A DNA stretch of 64,000 bases from assembly GCF_008710095.1 (NCBI RefSeq), contig NZ_VYKJ01000015.1:62001-126000 (forward strand), given 5' to 3'. The stretch comes from Affinibrenneria salicis. Its GTDB lineage: Bacteria > Pseudomonadota > Gammaproteobacteria > Enterobacterales > Enterobacteriaceae. Shown here in pieces: positions 1 to 8,792 of the stretch (positions are counted from its first letter, which is position 1; each line of letters opens with the position of its first letter). A model generated the notes under the pieces. That model had not been told where the DNA came from and did no database searches. It was given only the letters and a program-made list of their open reading frames with translations. The translations under genes were made by a program, and so were the position numbers.

Positions 1-1098
1 CTGACCCGGTTACTGGCGCATTACCCGGCGCTGGGAAAACTGCAGGCCAGGCACTGGCGCAGCCCGCGGCCGTTCTCCTGCGCGGAAATTATTGCCACCG
101 AGCACGGATCGCTATTCGTCAAACGCTATCATCATCGGGTTCGCCAACCGGAGGGGTTGATCGAAGAGCACCGTTTCATGACGCACCTGGCCGAACAGGG
201 CATCCCGGTGCCCCATATTTACCGCAGCCTGACGGGGGACAGCGCGCTGCGACTCGGTGACTGGACTTATGAAATACACGGTCTTTCGTCTGGCGAGGAC
301 TGGTATCGGGATACCCGCTCCTGGGAACCCTTTCATTCCGCCGATGACGCCCGGGCGGCTGGGGCTATGCTCGCCAGATGCCATATCGCCGCCGCGGACT
401 ATCAGGCGCCTTGCCGTCGGCAACAGCCGTTGATCGCCAATCTACGTCTCTTCAGCCAGAAAAATCCTCTTGAGGCGCTGCAGCGCCATATCGCCGGCCG
501 GCCGGCGCTAATGGCCTACTTCGCCGATAAACCCTGGCGACAGACCATCGACCAACACATACTGCCCTGGCATCGGAAAGTGTTTCCTTATCTGGCGCAA
601 CAAAAACCACTCTGGACGCACAACGATTGGCACGCGTCGAACCTCTTATGGCGGCGCACCCCGACGCGCCCGGAAGTCGCCTGCGTCATTGATTTTGGCT
701 TAAGCGATCGGACATTTGCTCTTTTCGATCTGGCTACGGCAATAGAGCGCAACGCCATTGCCTGGTTATCGCTGACGCCGGCGCACAGCCCCGAGGCGGA
801 TTTGTCGGCGGTGACGGCGCTGCTGGCAGGCTACCGCGAGCATCTGGCGTTGACCGATACCGATCTGCTGGTCCTTTCCCTGTTACTGCCGATTGTTCAC
901 GCCGACTTCGCGCTTTCCGAGCTCGATTATTTTGCGGATATCCTCAAAAACAGAACCTATGCGGATCTGGCCTGGTTCGACTATTTATTCGGCCACGCGG
1001 CCTGGTTCAGCCAGCCGGCCGGCCAGCGCCTGCTGCGGCATATCCGCACGCCATCACGGCGCCGGCGACAGACAGAAGGAACTCCACATCATGCATAA
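1..1098 (+). CDS. Phosphotransferase (APH/choline kinase fold), 5' end outside window
   Basis: The frame is open from base 1 to the stop at 1096-1098, so the start lies upstream and at least 365 residues are visible. The Brenner-type catalytic loop HNDWHASNLLW and the metal-binding IDFG motif mark the aminoglycoside phosphotransferase/choline kinase fold, so it probably phosphorylates a small hydroxylated molecule with ATP. The substrate cannot be read from sequence; homoserine, thiamine, choline or an amino sugar are all possible. The gene overlaps the following rhodanese gene by 8 bp, suggesting coupled translation, and a PnuC-type vitamin transporter lies just downstream. Family assignment is secure; substrate is unknown. 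Confidence 0.85.
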   Translation: MTRLLAHYPALGKLQARHWRSPRPFSCAEIIATEHGSLFVKRYHHRVRQPEGLIEEHRFMTHLAEQGIPVPHIYRSLTGDSALRLGDWTYEIHGLSSGEDWYRDTRSWEPFHSADDARAAGAMLARCHIAAADYQAPCRRQQPLIANLRLFSQKNPLEALQRHIAGRPALMAYFADKPWRQTIDQHILPWHRKVFPYLAQQKPLWTHNDWHASNLLWRRTPTRPEVACVIDFGLSDRTFALFDLATAIERNAIAWLSLTPAHSPEADLSAVTALLAGYREHLALTDTDLLVLSLLLPIVHADFALSELDYFADILKNRTYADLAWFDYLFGHAAWFSQPAGQRLLRHIRTPSRRRRQTEGTPHHA

Positions 1099-1981
1099 TC
1101 AACGCCGGCATATCCTCATTGAATGCCAGGACTTAAACACGCGCCTACAGACTCCCGGCCTCGTCGTGCTGGATGCCACCGTCGGCTTGCCCGCGCCCCG
1201 TTTTGACGGCGACTATCGGACAACGCATGGCGCTGATGGCTGGCGACAGGAGCATATTCCGGGTTCCCGCCATGCGGACCTGCTGCATGACTTATCGGAT
1301 CTAAACGCCAGCTACAGTTTTGCCAATCCGCCATTGCCGCAATTCCGGCAGGGGCTGCGCGCGCTGGGGGTGACGGACCACAGCGAGATTGTGATTTACG
1401 ATCGGGCCGATGGTTTTTGGGCCGCGCGTTTATGGTGGATGTTGCGCAGTACAGGCATCGCAGCACGGGTGCTCAACGGCGGCTGGCAAGCCTGGCGACA
1501 GGCAGGCTACGCGACGGAGCAGGGCGAGCCCGCTTTTGCGCCGCCACGACCGGGGAACTTGACGCTGCGTCAACAGCCCGGGTTTTGGTGCGATCGGCAG
1601 GACGTGGCCGCGGTTCTGACGGGCGAAAAAACCGGCGCCGTCATCTGCGCGCTCTCTGAAGCGGTGTATCGCGGGAAAACGCCCACCCGTTACGCGCGGC
1701 GCGGTCATATTCCGGACAGCGGCAATATACCGGCCAGGCGCTTTCTCGATGAGACGGGGCGTTATCTCGACTCATCCGATCTGACAATACGTGCCGCCTC
1801 GTACGGTTACTCCCAACATACTCCGCTGCTCCTGTACTGCGGCGGCGGTATTTCCGCCGCATCGCTGGCGCTTAGCCTGACGCTGGCCGGTTATCGGCAA
1901 CTGACAATTTACGATGGCTCGTTGCAAGAGTGGGCTGCGGATCCTTCACTGACGCTAATCGCTGATACTCACCATGACTAA
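1091..1981 (+). CDS. Rhodanese-type sulfurtransferase (two-domain)
   Basis: A 296-residue protein with the size and layout of thiosulfate/3-mercaptopyruvate sulfurtransferases: an inactive N-terminal rhodanese domain and a C-terminal catalytic one. The active-site loop is YCGGGISA; its cysteine would carry the persulfide. The start is ATG at 1091, with AAGGAA nine bases upstream; the longer open frame upstream overlaps the phosphotransferase and is not coding. The domain-1 aspartate region (LDATVGLP) and the linker segments fit the SseA/GlpE-like family. The sulfur donor is not predictable from the CGGGIS loop, which differs from the CGSGVT loop of SseA. It is probably co-transcribed with the overlapping phosphotransferase gene. 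Confidence 0.85.
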   Translation: MHNQRRHILIECQDLNTRLQTPGLVVLDATVGLPAPRFDGDYRTTHGADGWRQEHIPGSRHADLLHDLSDLNASYSFANPPLPQFRQGLRALGVTDHSEIVIYDRADGFWAARLWWMLRSTGIAARVLNGGWQAWRQAGYATEQGEPAFAPPRPGNLTLRQQPGFWCDRQDVAAVLTGEKTGAVICALSEAVYRGKTPTRYARRGHIPDSGNIPARRFLDETGRYLDSSDLTIRAASYGYSQHTPLLLYCGGGISAASLALSLTLAGYRQLTIYDGSLQEWAADPSLTLIADTHHD

Positions 1982-2256
1982 TACCGCAATGGTCTCCGTG
2001 CGCCATCAACGCTTTCCGCGATCCTCACATAACCACAGCGCTGCCTCGCCTGGCCGGCCGGGGCAGAGGCCGGTGCCTGTAAGCCAATCCTGTTCGTGGC
2101 AATCGGCTCCGCGCTCTTTATGGCGTTAAAGAAGACTTGCCCTTAACGCGTAAGCGGCAATTGAAACTACAGGCTCTGGCGTTGCAGCAATCAATCGGGC
2201 CAAACCTTTAACCCGGCGCCGTGAGGCGCCGCTCCAACAGAAGGAAGAGAGACGTT

Positions 2257-2853
2257 ATGTCGCCGTTAGAAGTTGTTGCCGTCATCATCAATGTTATCGG
2301 GGTCTGGCTCACCACTCAGCGCATTCGCTGGTGCTGGCCGGTCAACGTGGTCGCCGTATTGCTGTATGTATGGATTTTCTTTGAGATTAAGCTCTATTCA
2401 GACATGCTGCTGCAGCTGATTTTCGCCCTGTTGCAGGGATATGGCTGGTGGCGTTGGAGCACCGGACGCATTGAAACCGGCAAGGTCCGGGTGGAACGTT
2501 TACCACGCCGTGAAGCGTTGATCAGCCTGCTGCTGGGTTTGGGCGGCGCGATAGCGCTGGGTGCGCTGATGCATACTTATACCGATGCCTCGCTGCCCTG
2601 GCTGGACTCTCTGCTTACGGCATTCAGTCTGGTCGCCAGCCTGTGGGCGGCACGCAAATATGTGGCCAGTTGGTGGCTATGGATCGTGCTGGATATTATC
2701 TACGTGGGACTGTTCCTGTATAAAGATCTGCGCCTGACCGCCGCGCTCTATGCCGGTTTTGTGCTACTGGCCGTCTACGGCCTGCGCGCCTGGCGCGCCG
2801 ATCTGCGTAATCAGGAGAAAAATCAGTCAACTGCGACAGCAGAGGTGCTGTAA
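2257..2853 (+). CDS. pnuC: PnuC-family vitamin/nucleoside transporter
   Basis: A 198-residue integral membrane protein with about seven hydrophobic segments. The stretch KLYSDMLLQLIF...YGWWRWS matches the PnuC signature around the substrate site, where aromatic residues stack on the ligand. PnuC proteins exchange nicotinamide riboside by facilitated diffusion; close relatives (PnuT, PnuX) carry thiamine or riboflavin, so substrate is uncertain. ATG at 2257 is preceded by AAGGAAGAGA. It is shorter than E. coli PnuC (239 aa), lacking part of the loop between the helix bundles. It is not next to nadA, its usual enterobacterial partner. The 275 bp upstream hold a GC hairpin but no recognisable riboswitch. 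Confidence 0.8.
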   Translation: MSPLEVVAVIINVIGVWLTTQRIRWCWPVNVVAVLLYVWIFFEIKLYSDMLLQLIFALLQGYGWWRWSTGRIETGKVRVERLPRREALISLLLGLGGAIALGALMHTYTDASLPWLDSLLTAFSLVASLWAARKYVASWWLWIVLDIIYVGLFLYKDLRLTAALYAGFVLLAVYGLRAWRADLRNQEKNQSTATAEVL

Positions 2854-3083
2854 TAAATTCATCCTCCAGGCTTTAGCCGGCCGACGACGCTTCGGACCGT
2901 CGGCACGCCCGTGCGGCCCGCTTGCAGTCCCCGGCAACCAACGGTACTCTGGGCCAGCCGGGCCGGTTATCTCTGGGGATGACGGCGTTCGGCGTTCACT
3001 CGCCATTGGCGCACTGGGGCGTACGTAACGCTGGCGGGCGCGCAGGCGTTTACTCTGGTCATTGCAACCAAACGGAACCCCGG

Positions 3084-3818
3084 ATGTCTTTCATCCCCTA
3101 TTCACATCACTACCAACGAATCCGCGACCAACTCGCCAGCGACATTGCCCAGGGCGCCTCGCAGGCCGATGAGAAGCTGCCTTCCGAACGAGAAATGATC
3201 GAACGTTTCGGCTGTACCCGCGTTACTTTGCGCCAGGCGCTGCAACAGCTGGAGGCTGAAGGGCTGGTGTACCGTGAAAACCGGCGCGGCTGGTTCGTCT
3301 GCCCGTCGCGTATCCGTTATGATCCTACGCGCATCAGCGGTTTCATGGAGTATGTCAGCGCCCAGGGACGCACCCCGCGCACCGAATGTCTGCTGGCCGA
3401 ACGGCGTCCGGCAGGCGATTGGCTGGCCCAGCGCATGGGGCTGGCTTCAGCGGATGAGCCGGTCTTTTTTCTCCAGCGCCGGCGCTGGATTGATCGGCGT
3501 CCGGTGTTGCTGGAATACAACGTGTTGTTGGCCAGTTGGTGCCCGGGACTGCTCGACATCGACCTGAATACTTCCCTGACCCGCGTCCTGCGCGAACACT
3601 TCGCCAGGGTGCAATCGCGCTGCAAGCTGGAAATGCACATCGGCACGGTCAACGAGGAACAGGCGGAATTGCTGCAGCTTTCTCCGGGCGCAAGCAGTAT
3701 TCATCTGGAACGTCTTAACTTCGGCGAAGAGAACCAGATAGTCGAATTCGATCAGGAATTCTGGCGGCCGGATGCGTTGTCGATCGTGATGGAAACCCGG
3801 CCTCCGGAAATGAAATAG
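3084..3818 (+). CDS. GntR/HutC-family regulator with UTRA domain
   Basis: A 244-residue transcription factor. Residues about 10-75 form the GntR winged helix-turn-helix (LPSEREMIERFGCTRVTLRQ), and residues about 90-240 form a UTRA ligand-binding domain of the HutC subfamily, ending in the usual EFDQEFWRPDAL-type strand. Such proteins bind an operator as dimers and release it on binding a metabolite; relatives include PhnR/PhnF, YvoA and HutC. The start chosen is ATG 3084, where similarity begins; the frame is open further upstream but reads through GC-rich non-coding sequence. No metabolic operon is adjacent on the same strand, so the target is unclear. A perfect hairpin lies at 3856-3877 after its stop. 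Confidence 0.85.
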   Translation: MSFIPYSHHYQRIRDQLASDIAQGASQADEKLPSEREMIERFGCTRVTLRQALQQLEAEGLVYRENRRGWFVCPSRIRYDPTRISGFMEYVSAQGRTPRTECLLAERRPAGDWLAQRMGLASADEPVFFLQRRRWIDRRPVLLEYNVLLASWCPGLLDIDLNTSLTRVLREHFARVQSRCKLEMHIGTVNEEQAELLQLSPGASSIHLERLNFGEENQIVEFDQEFWRPDALSIVMETRPPEMK

Positions 3819-3855
3819 ATCCTCTGGATAGATTTTTGTAATTGCCTGATTCTGT

Positions 3856-3877
3856 TCAACCTTCAAATGAAGGTTGA
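3856..3877. repeat. Perfect 9-bp stem hairpin downstream of the GntR gene
   Basis: TCAACCTTC, a 4-base AAAT loop, then GAAGGTTGA form a perfect hairpin about 40 bases after the regulator stop. No T-run follows on either strand, so it is not a standard intrinsic terminator. It could be a factor-dependent terminator or an operator. The rest of 3819-4068 shows nothing I can name. Confidence 0.4.
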
Positions 3878-4068
3878 TGTACGGACGAAAAACAGTTGCC
3901 GGCTCTGGCTAACCGGCGGACCAAAAATCTCAAAACGTCAGACGCTGCCGGCCTGTCGGTTCGCTTACTGAAGAATCAGCGCCGGGGCCGCATCCACGAC
4001 GTCGGGGAAACTTTCCGCCATGGTTTTAATTGCGGCGCGGCGCTTGTCCGGCCCGCAAGGCATGAGCG

Positions 4069-4290
4069 CTATAGCGGGTCTTTTTCGTCGCCGGTATAGG
4101 TCAGAATGTCCGCCGGCTGGCAATCCAGATAGCGGCAGATCGCCCCCAGCGTGGCGAGCCGGATACCTTTTACTTTCCCCTGTTTAAGCAGAGACAGGTT
4201 CTGTTCGGTAATGCCGATGGCCGCCGCCAGATCCTTTGATTTGACCTTTCTTCTGGCGAGCATCACATTCAGTGTTATTTCAATAGGCAT
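4069..4290 (-). CDS. Small XRE-type helix-turn-helix regulator
   Basis: A 73-residue protein that is almost entirely a Cro/CI helix-turn-helix (KDLAAAIGITEQNLSLLKQG), ending with the family phrase ICRYLDCQPADILTY. It matches the short YozG/YdaS-like regulators that accompany DUF2975 membrane proteins. I chose ATG 4290, where homologues begin (MPIEITLNVML); upstream in-frame starts at 4320, 4323 and GTG 4332 would run into the end of the preceding gene. It lies 7 bp after the DUF2975 gene on the same strand, so the two are almost certainly co-transcribed. In such pairs the membrane protein is thought to antagonise the regulator. Confidence 0.85.
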   Translation of the reverse strand: MPIEITLNVMLARRKVKSKDLAAAIGITEQNLSLLKQGKVKGIRLATLGAICRYLDCQPADILTYTGDEKDPL

Positions 4291-4297
4291 CTTAGGC

Positions 4298-4861
4298 TCA
4301 TACAAATTGCTGATTTTCATCATTGATTTCACTTGCCCGGCGCAAAATGCGTGCGATCACGATGATGCACGCCGCCAGGAAAAGGGCGACCGCTCCCGCG
4401 GAGTCAAAACTCAGCGATAGCAGGCGTTGGCCCGCGGGTTCCCGCATGGTAAGCCATAAACTCAGTAAAGGCTCGCAGACGATGTTCAGCGCAACCCACG
4501 CCGCGACGGCGCGCCCCATTTTTTCCATGCAGGCCGAAGACGACGGCGAGAAGTAATCGCCCGTGGCGTAGTTTTTGAATAAGGCGCGCAGATTTAACAG
4601 CCCCACGGTCAGCATCAGCAATGGAATGCTGGACAATAAAATCGCGCCCAGTTTTTGCCACAAGGGGTAGGTCGTCAGATCTAATCCGGGCATGGAAATC
4701 ATCTGGTCGGATAGGTAGAAGGCAAGACCGGATCCGCCTTCCATGGAGGATAACTGCGGGAAAAGCCACACCGCGGCATTCAGCGCGAGCATAACGATGA
4801 CGAACCCAAGGGAGAGCGCCGCCATACGGTGACTGACAACAGCTAAACGATCGAGAGCCAT
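4298..4861 (-). CDS. DUF2975 membrane protein
   Basis: A 187-residue protein with about four transmembrane segments (near residues 20-40, 65-90, 115-135 and 150-175), the layout of DUF2975 proteins (YoaS-like). Biochemical function is unknown; the family is found immediately upstream of a small XRE regulator, exactly as here. ATG at 4861 is supported by CTGGAGG eight bases upstream; the longer frame to 4900 has no such site. The phrase NLRALFKNYATGDYFS is typical of the family's central loop. Confidence 0.8.
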   Translation of the reverse strand: MALDRLAVVSHRMAALSLGFVIVMLALNAAVWLFPQLSSMEGGSGLAFYLSDQMISMPGLDLTTYPLWQKLGAILLSSIPLLMLTVGLLNLRALFKNYATGDYFSPSSSACMEKMGRAVAAWVALNIVCEPLLSLWLTMREPAGQRLLSLSFDSAGAVALFLAACIIVIARILRRASEINDENQQFV

Positions 4862-5162
4862 GATAAACCTCCAGAATGATTGAGAACGGAATTTTAGCAT
4901 TTAATTATCGTAAAACAATAATTTTTTATTCTTAGGTGTTAATTTTTCGCCGGCGTTAATCCGATGTATTTCTGTGTTTAACGTTTTCAGACCGTCCGGG
5001 CTCGCCCTGCGTCTTATAAAACGCCGCGCGCCGCCAGTGATTAGACGCCACGCGCCGCACCGGCCAAAAGGGCTGTGCGAATAACGAGTTAGCGCCGCCA
5101 GCTCGTCTGTCGCGCGGCTGGCGGCTGTAGTATCATTGTCGCTTTCGGCAAAGGGCAATGAC
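4862..5162. other. Intergenic region between divergent genes
   Basis: About 300 bp between the DUF2975 gene (leftward) and the DUF3137 gene (rightward). The left third is AT-rich and probably holds the DUF2975 promoter; the rest is GC-rich. Open frames here do not look like protein. I find no clear operator, repeat or RNA gene. Confidence 0.5.
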
Positions 5163-6209
5163 ATGACGCATAATCAGCGCCTGAAGGCGTTGTTGACGCA
5201 GCTTGACGTCGGCGCGGAGGCCGCGGCGAGCAATGCGGAACTGCTGGCGGTGCTGGACCGTGCGAAATCGTTCGGCGGCCAGCTGAAGTATGACAACAAA
5301 GCGCTGTTCTGGTGGCTTGCTCTCGGGCTGTGTATTTGCGCCGGCGCGCTGATTTACTACCTGGCGCTGGTCAACCATGTCGGTTCAGTGTCCGGCGACG
5401 CGGAGCGGCGGCTTTGGTATGCGGGTGCGCTCGGCGTGGCGCTTAGCGCCGTGCCGATTTTTCTTCTGCTGGCGCGCAAGAAAAACGTTGATGATCTGTC
5501 GGCGAAAATTGTACGCAAGAAGATCCTGTTCGATAACGATCTGGTGGACAGGACGCCGCCGGCCGATCTCATCAAGTGTCTGTGTCAGGAATTTTACGAA
5601 TTTAATCGCGGCAACTATAGCCGGGAAATTCGCGGCTGGACGACCGGCGTCGCTTCGCCGGCGCGCGGCTTCGAGATCGACTATTACCATTTGCACTATG
5701 TCAATCAGCGCACGGAAACGCGTTTGGTGTCCGACGGGCGCGGCGGCACGAAACAAGAGACTAAAACGGTCTACGATCACTTCAATCGCTATATGCTGGT
5801 CGCGCCCCTGCCTCAGTTGAAAGGGCTTTGCGTCCTGACCGAGCCGAATGGCCATAAAGGGATTACGTGGAAGCCGTCTTCCGGGCAGTTTAATCGTATT
5901 TTCAGCGTGCGGGCGCCCTCGGAGCATCTGGCGGCTAAATTTCTGCAGCCCGCGGTGATTCTGGCGTTTTTGCAGCTCAACGGCGAGTTTAAGCGGGTGA
6001 ATGTGGAAGTATCGCCGCTGGGCGAGGGGCGCTGCTGTATTTCATTCCGCGACGCCGATCTGCTGCGTATTGACCTGGGGACCAACATTGAAACGCCGGA
6101 CGCTTTCGTCAGGGCCTTGTTCTCTGCGCCCTGTCCGCTGCCGAAATATCAACGGGCGGTCAGTTTTATTAAAGAGATCGCGCGTTTTAACGATAATAAT
6201 TTTCAGTGA
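5163..6209 (+). CDS. DUF3137 membrane-anchored protein
   Basis: A 348-residue protein with two transmembrane helices near residues 48-68 and 85-105, followed by a large presumably cytoplasmic domain. This is the DUF3137 layout; its function is not established. ATG 5163 is preceded by AAAGGGCA at a good distance; an upstream TTG at 5136 is less likely. It is followed after 27 bp by a LemA-family gene. DUF3137 and LemA proteins are often neighbours, which suggests a shared membrane-associated role, though the mechanism is unknown. Confidence 0.8.
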   Translation: MTHNQRLKALLTQLDVGAEAAASNAELLAVLDRAKSFGGQLKYDNKALFWWLALGLCICAGALIYYLALVNHVGSVSGDAERRLWYAGALGVALSAVPIFLLLARKKNVDDLSAKIVRKKILFDNDLVDRTPPADLIKCLCQEFYEFNRGNYSREIRGWTTGVASPARGFEIDYYHLHYVNQRTETRLVSDGRGGTKQETKTVYDHFNRYMLVAPLPQLKGLCVLTEPNGHKGITWKPSSGQFNRIFSVRAPSEHLAAKFLQPAVILAFLQLNGEFKRVNVEVSPLGEGRCCISFRDADLLRIDLGTNIETPDAFVRALFSAPCPLPKYQRAVSFIKEIARFNDNNFQ

Positions 6210-6236
6210 CGTCAGTCAATAACATTGAGGTGAAGC

Positions 6237-6800
6237 ATGGGGTCTGTGATTTTTCTGGCGGTGGTGGCCGCGCTGATCGCGCTGGCGATTATTTTTATCT
6301 ACAACAATATTATCGCCCGCCACAACCTGGTTTTGCGCGCCTGGGCCGACGTTATCGCCTATCAGCGGCAGTTTAATAAGACCATCCCGGCGCTGGAGGA
6401 GATCGTCCGTGGGTATAAAGAGTTCGAATCGTCTCTGGTGACCCGGGTGACCGAGCTAAGATCCTCCATCAATAAGCTGAGTGAGAGCCGGATCGACCCG
6501 GAGGGACTGGAGCGGGTGAGCGCGGAGACATCGCAACTGATGGCGGGCCTGCGCGTGACGATCGAAGCCTATCCGCAAATCACCAGCGTGACGCCGGTGA
6601 GCGGGCTAATGACGGAGATCAGTGAATTGCAGGAAAATGTTTCGGCGGCGCTGGTGATCTTTAACGGCAATGTCGCCGAGTTTAACAACAGTATTACCCA
6701 GTTCCCGGGCGTGCTGATTAATCAATATTTCGCCAAAAAGGATGCGGTGAAAACATTCAGCGACAACCGCGCCTCGGCGGATTTCGACTACCATCCGTAA
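6237..6800 (+). CDS. lemA: LemA family protein
   Basis: A 187-residue protein with one N-terminal transmembrane helix (residues about 4-22) and a long helical domain. The family features NIIARHNLVLRAWADV and a helical repeat ending in LINQYFAKKDAVKTF are present. LemA proteins are widespread and structurally a four-helix bundle, with unclear function. Start at 6237 has GAGGTGAAGC directly upstream. It pairs with the DUF3137 gene and is followed by a strong intrinsic terminator, so the pair forms a complete transcription unit. Confidence 0.85.
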   Translation: MGSVIFLAVVAALIALAIIFIYNNIIARHNLVLRAWADVIAYQRQFNKTIPALEEIVRGYKEFESSLVTRVTELRSSINKLSESRIDPEGLERVSAETSQLMAGLRVTIEAYPQITSVTPVSGLMTEISELQENVSAALVIFNGNVAEFNNSITQFPGVLINQYFAKKDAVKTFSDNRASADFDYHP

Positions 6801-6807
6801 CGACGCC

Positions 6808-6850
6808 GGCTTACCGTCGCGCAATTTCCGCGACGGTAAGCCTTTTCCTT
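6808..6850 (+). terminator. Intrinsic terminator after lemA
   Basis: A perfect 14-bp stem (GGCTTACCGTCGCG paired with its complement at 6829-6842, 7-base loop) followed by TTTTCCTT. It sits between the convergent lemA-like gene and grxB, and mainly serves the plus strand. Confidence 0.9.
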
Positions 6851-6860
6851 CCGCCTGCCG

Positions 6861-7496
6861 TTACATTGCCTTATCGGTCAGCAGGTCAACGTGACTCGCC
6901 GCCGCGACGCGTTCAATATAGCGCGCGACATTCGCCCCCGTTTTAACGCCTTTCACAATGGTGAGCGTGCGCAGGATGGGGAATAAAATAAAGTCGGTGC
7001 TGGAGATCGGGCGTTCATCGGCCAGCAGCGGCTCCAGCTGCGCCAGTTTTTGTTCAACCTCCGCCTGCAGCGCCGGCGTGTCCGCCATCAGCGCCTCCAG
7101 ATCGCCAAACGCCTTTTCTTCCCGCAGGCGGTAGGCCTCGCGCGCTGGCGCGCTGGCCAGTTCGCTGAAATCGGCTTTGGTGAAACGCGGCACCGCCAGT
7201 TTGAAGATCGCGCCGCTGGCGGCTTTACACCAGGCGTCGATTGCCGGATCGACCGGCTGATCCGCGATTAACGGCGCTTGCAGGCTATCGATATGGTGCA
7301 CGATATCCATGCTTTCCGGCATGTAGGCGCCATCCTCTTTTTGCAGGATCGGCACCACCTTGCGGCCGACCATGCGGGTAGGGGTTTCCGCGTCGCCTTC
7401 CATAATGACGGACAGTTCGAGGGGGATGCCCTTCAGCCCGAAAATCATTCTGGCTCTGGCGCAGAACGGACAGTGTTCATAGATGAAAAGTTTCAT
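6861..7496 (-). CDS. grxB: Glutaredoxin 2
   Basis: A 211-residue GST-like glutaredoxin. The redox motif CPFC near residue 9, the phrase ARMIFGLKGIPLEL, the TRMVGRKVVPILQ segment and the YMPESMDIVHHID segment match E. coli GrxB closely (CPYC there). It reduces protein and glutathione mixed disulfides in the cytoplasm with glutathione as electron source. I chose ATG 7496 with GAAGGTG seven bases before; an in-frame GTG at 7505 adds three residues. It is monocistronic, with its 3' end against the lemA terminator. Confidence 0.95.
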   Translation of the reverse strand: MKLFIYEHCPFCARARMIFGLKGIPLELSVIMEGDAETPTRMVGRKVVPILQKEDGAYMPESMDIVHHIDSLQAPLIADQPVDPAIDAWCKAASGAIFKLAVPRFTKADFSELASAPAREAYRLREEKAFGDLEALMADTPALQAEVEQKLAQLEPLLADERPISSTDFILFPILRTLTIVKGVKTGANVARYIERVAAASHVDLLTDKAM

Positions 7497-7650
7497 GTTT
7501 GGCACCTTCGTGATGTAAAAACGGCAGGCCGTTCATGCCGGACTTGCCGATGCTCATCAACCAGAGTAATACCCGCGGCGGCGGAGAGTAAAGAGAATGT
7601 CGCGCGGCGATGGGCGGAAGGGCGCGCCGCCGGGACGGCCGACTCCCGTC

Positions 7651-7674
7651 GCCTGCCGGACGGAACCGGCAGGC
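7651..7674. repeat. GC-rich perfect hairpin after the ABC operon
   Basis: GCCTGCCGG, a 6-base loop, then CCGGCAGGC, lying just past the last gene of the leftward sugar operon. There is no T-run after it, so it may protect the mRNA 3' end or act in factor-dependent termination. Confidence 0.45.
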
Positions 7675-7688
7675 CTGGGGCGAGTCCG

Positions 7689-8690
7689 TTACTTGCGGGC
7701 TTCCAGTAACTGAGCGGCGTTTTCCATGGTCACTTCCGTCCAGGGAACGGAGTAGCGTTTAGCCGTCCCATTGTCCCACGCCATCTGGCCGGCATACTGT
7801 TGCCAGATATCGGATTGCGGCTGATAGCTGTCGCCTTTTACCGCGCGCAGCGCCACATCGATCGAGCCCTGCATCTGGGCGCGCGCGTCCTGCAGAATGG
7901 AAACCATCTCGCCGGCCTGCACCGCGCGGATCGCATCCGAGACGCCATCCACGCCGGCGATGGCGAAGTCTTTCACGTTCAGATTGGCGCCTTTGATCGC
8001 CTCAATCGCGCCGAGCGCCATTTCGTCATTCTGCGCTATCACGCCCTGAATCTGCCCGCGATGCTTCTGCAGCCAGTTTTCCATCAGCGGCAGCGCTTCG
8101 GCGCGCGACCAGTTGGCGGTTTTGCGCTCCAGCACTTTCACCTTGCCTGAACCGCATTCGGCAATCGCTCTGTCATTACCCTGGCCGCGCTGAATCTCGC
8201 CGCTGCCGCCTTTCGGCCCTTCGATGATCACCACGTTGCCCTGACAGTTCATTTTTTTCAGTACCGCTTTGGCTTCCAGATAGCCGCCGAGCACGTCATC
8301 GGATACCACTTCGGAGGTCATCTTATCGGTATTCAGCCGTGCGTTGGTCACGATAACCGGAATTTTCGCCTCGTTGGCCATCGTTACGACGTCAATATTG
8401 GCTTCATAATCCATCGGATTGATGATGATGGCGTCGGTTTTAGTCTGAATAGCGGTTTCCGCCTGATTATTCTGCACCATCGGATCGTAGCGGCCGTCGT
8501 AAACCGTCAACTGCACGTCGCCGCTTTTCACCGCCGGATGCTCCTTCGCCGCCTTCTCCATCAACTGGACAAATTCGGCTTTCATGCCGTACATCAGCAC
8601 CGCCATTTTGACCGGCGCCGACTGAGCCGCGCCGATGGCGCCCAGCATCAGCGCCGGGGTCAGCAAGGCTATTTTCGTCATCTGTTTCAT
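7689..8690 (-). CDS. Periplasmic sugar-binding protein (RbsB type)
   Basis: A 333-residue protein with a clear signal peptide (cleavage probably after ...GAAQSA, residue about 25), then the two-lobed periplasmic-binding-protein fold of the ribose/galactose class. Phrases such as TKTDAIIINPMDYEAN, VIAQNDEMALGAIEAIK and FAIAGVDGVSDAIRAV are diagnostic. It would deliver a monosaccharide or pentitol to the adjacent permease. It is the last gene of a five-gene leftward operon with a polyol dehydrogenase and D-xylulose kinase, so the cargo is probably a C5 polyol or sugar. ATG 8690 has AGGAGAGAACC upstream. Confidence 0.92.
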   Translation of the reverse strand: MKQMTKIALLTPALMLGAIGAAQSAPVKMAVLMYGMKAEFVQLMEKAAKEHPAVKSGDVQLTVYDGRYDPMVQNNQAETAIQTKTDAIIINPMDYEANIDVVTMANEAKIPVIVTNARLNTDKMTSEVVSDDVLGGYLEAKAVLKKMNCQGNVVIIEGPKGGSGEIQRGQGNDRAIAECGSGKVKVLERKTANWSRAEALPLMENWLQKHRGQIQGVIAQNDEMALGAIEAIKGANLNVKDFAIAGVDGVSDAIRAVQAGEMVSILQDARAQMQGSIDVALRAVKGDSYQPQSDIWQQYAGQMAWDNGTAKRYSVPWTEVTMENAAQLLEARK

Positions 8691-8792
8691 GGTTCTCTCC
8701 TGGTAGGGTTTTTATACCCTGGCGGCTTTCTGGCTGCGGGGAAGGGCTTGCCGTCGCCTGAAATCGATGGGGTATATTGATTGGCTTACGGG

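Noticed and set aside
1982..2256. Possible riboswitch before the PnuC-type gene
   Set aside because: A GC hairpin is present but none of the conserved TPP, FMN or NAD riboswitch core sequences can be found.
3447..3866. 139-codon minus-strand frame over the GntR gene
   Set aside because: Shadow of the regulator gene; no domain or ribosome site.
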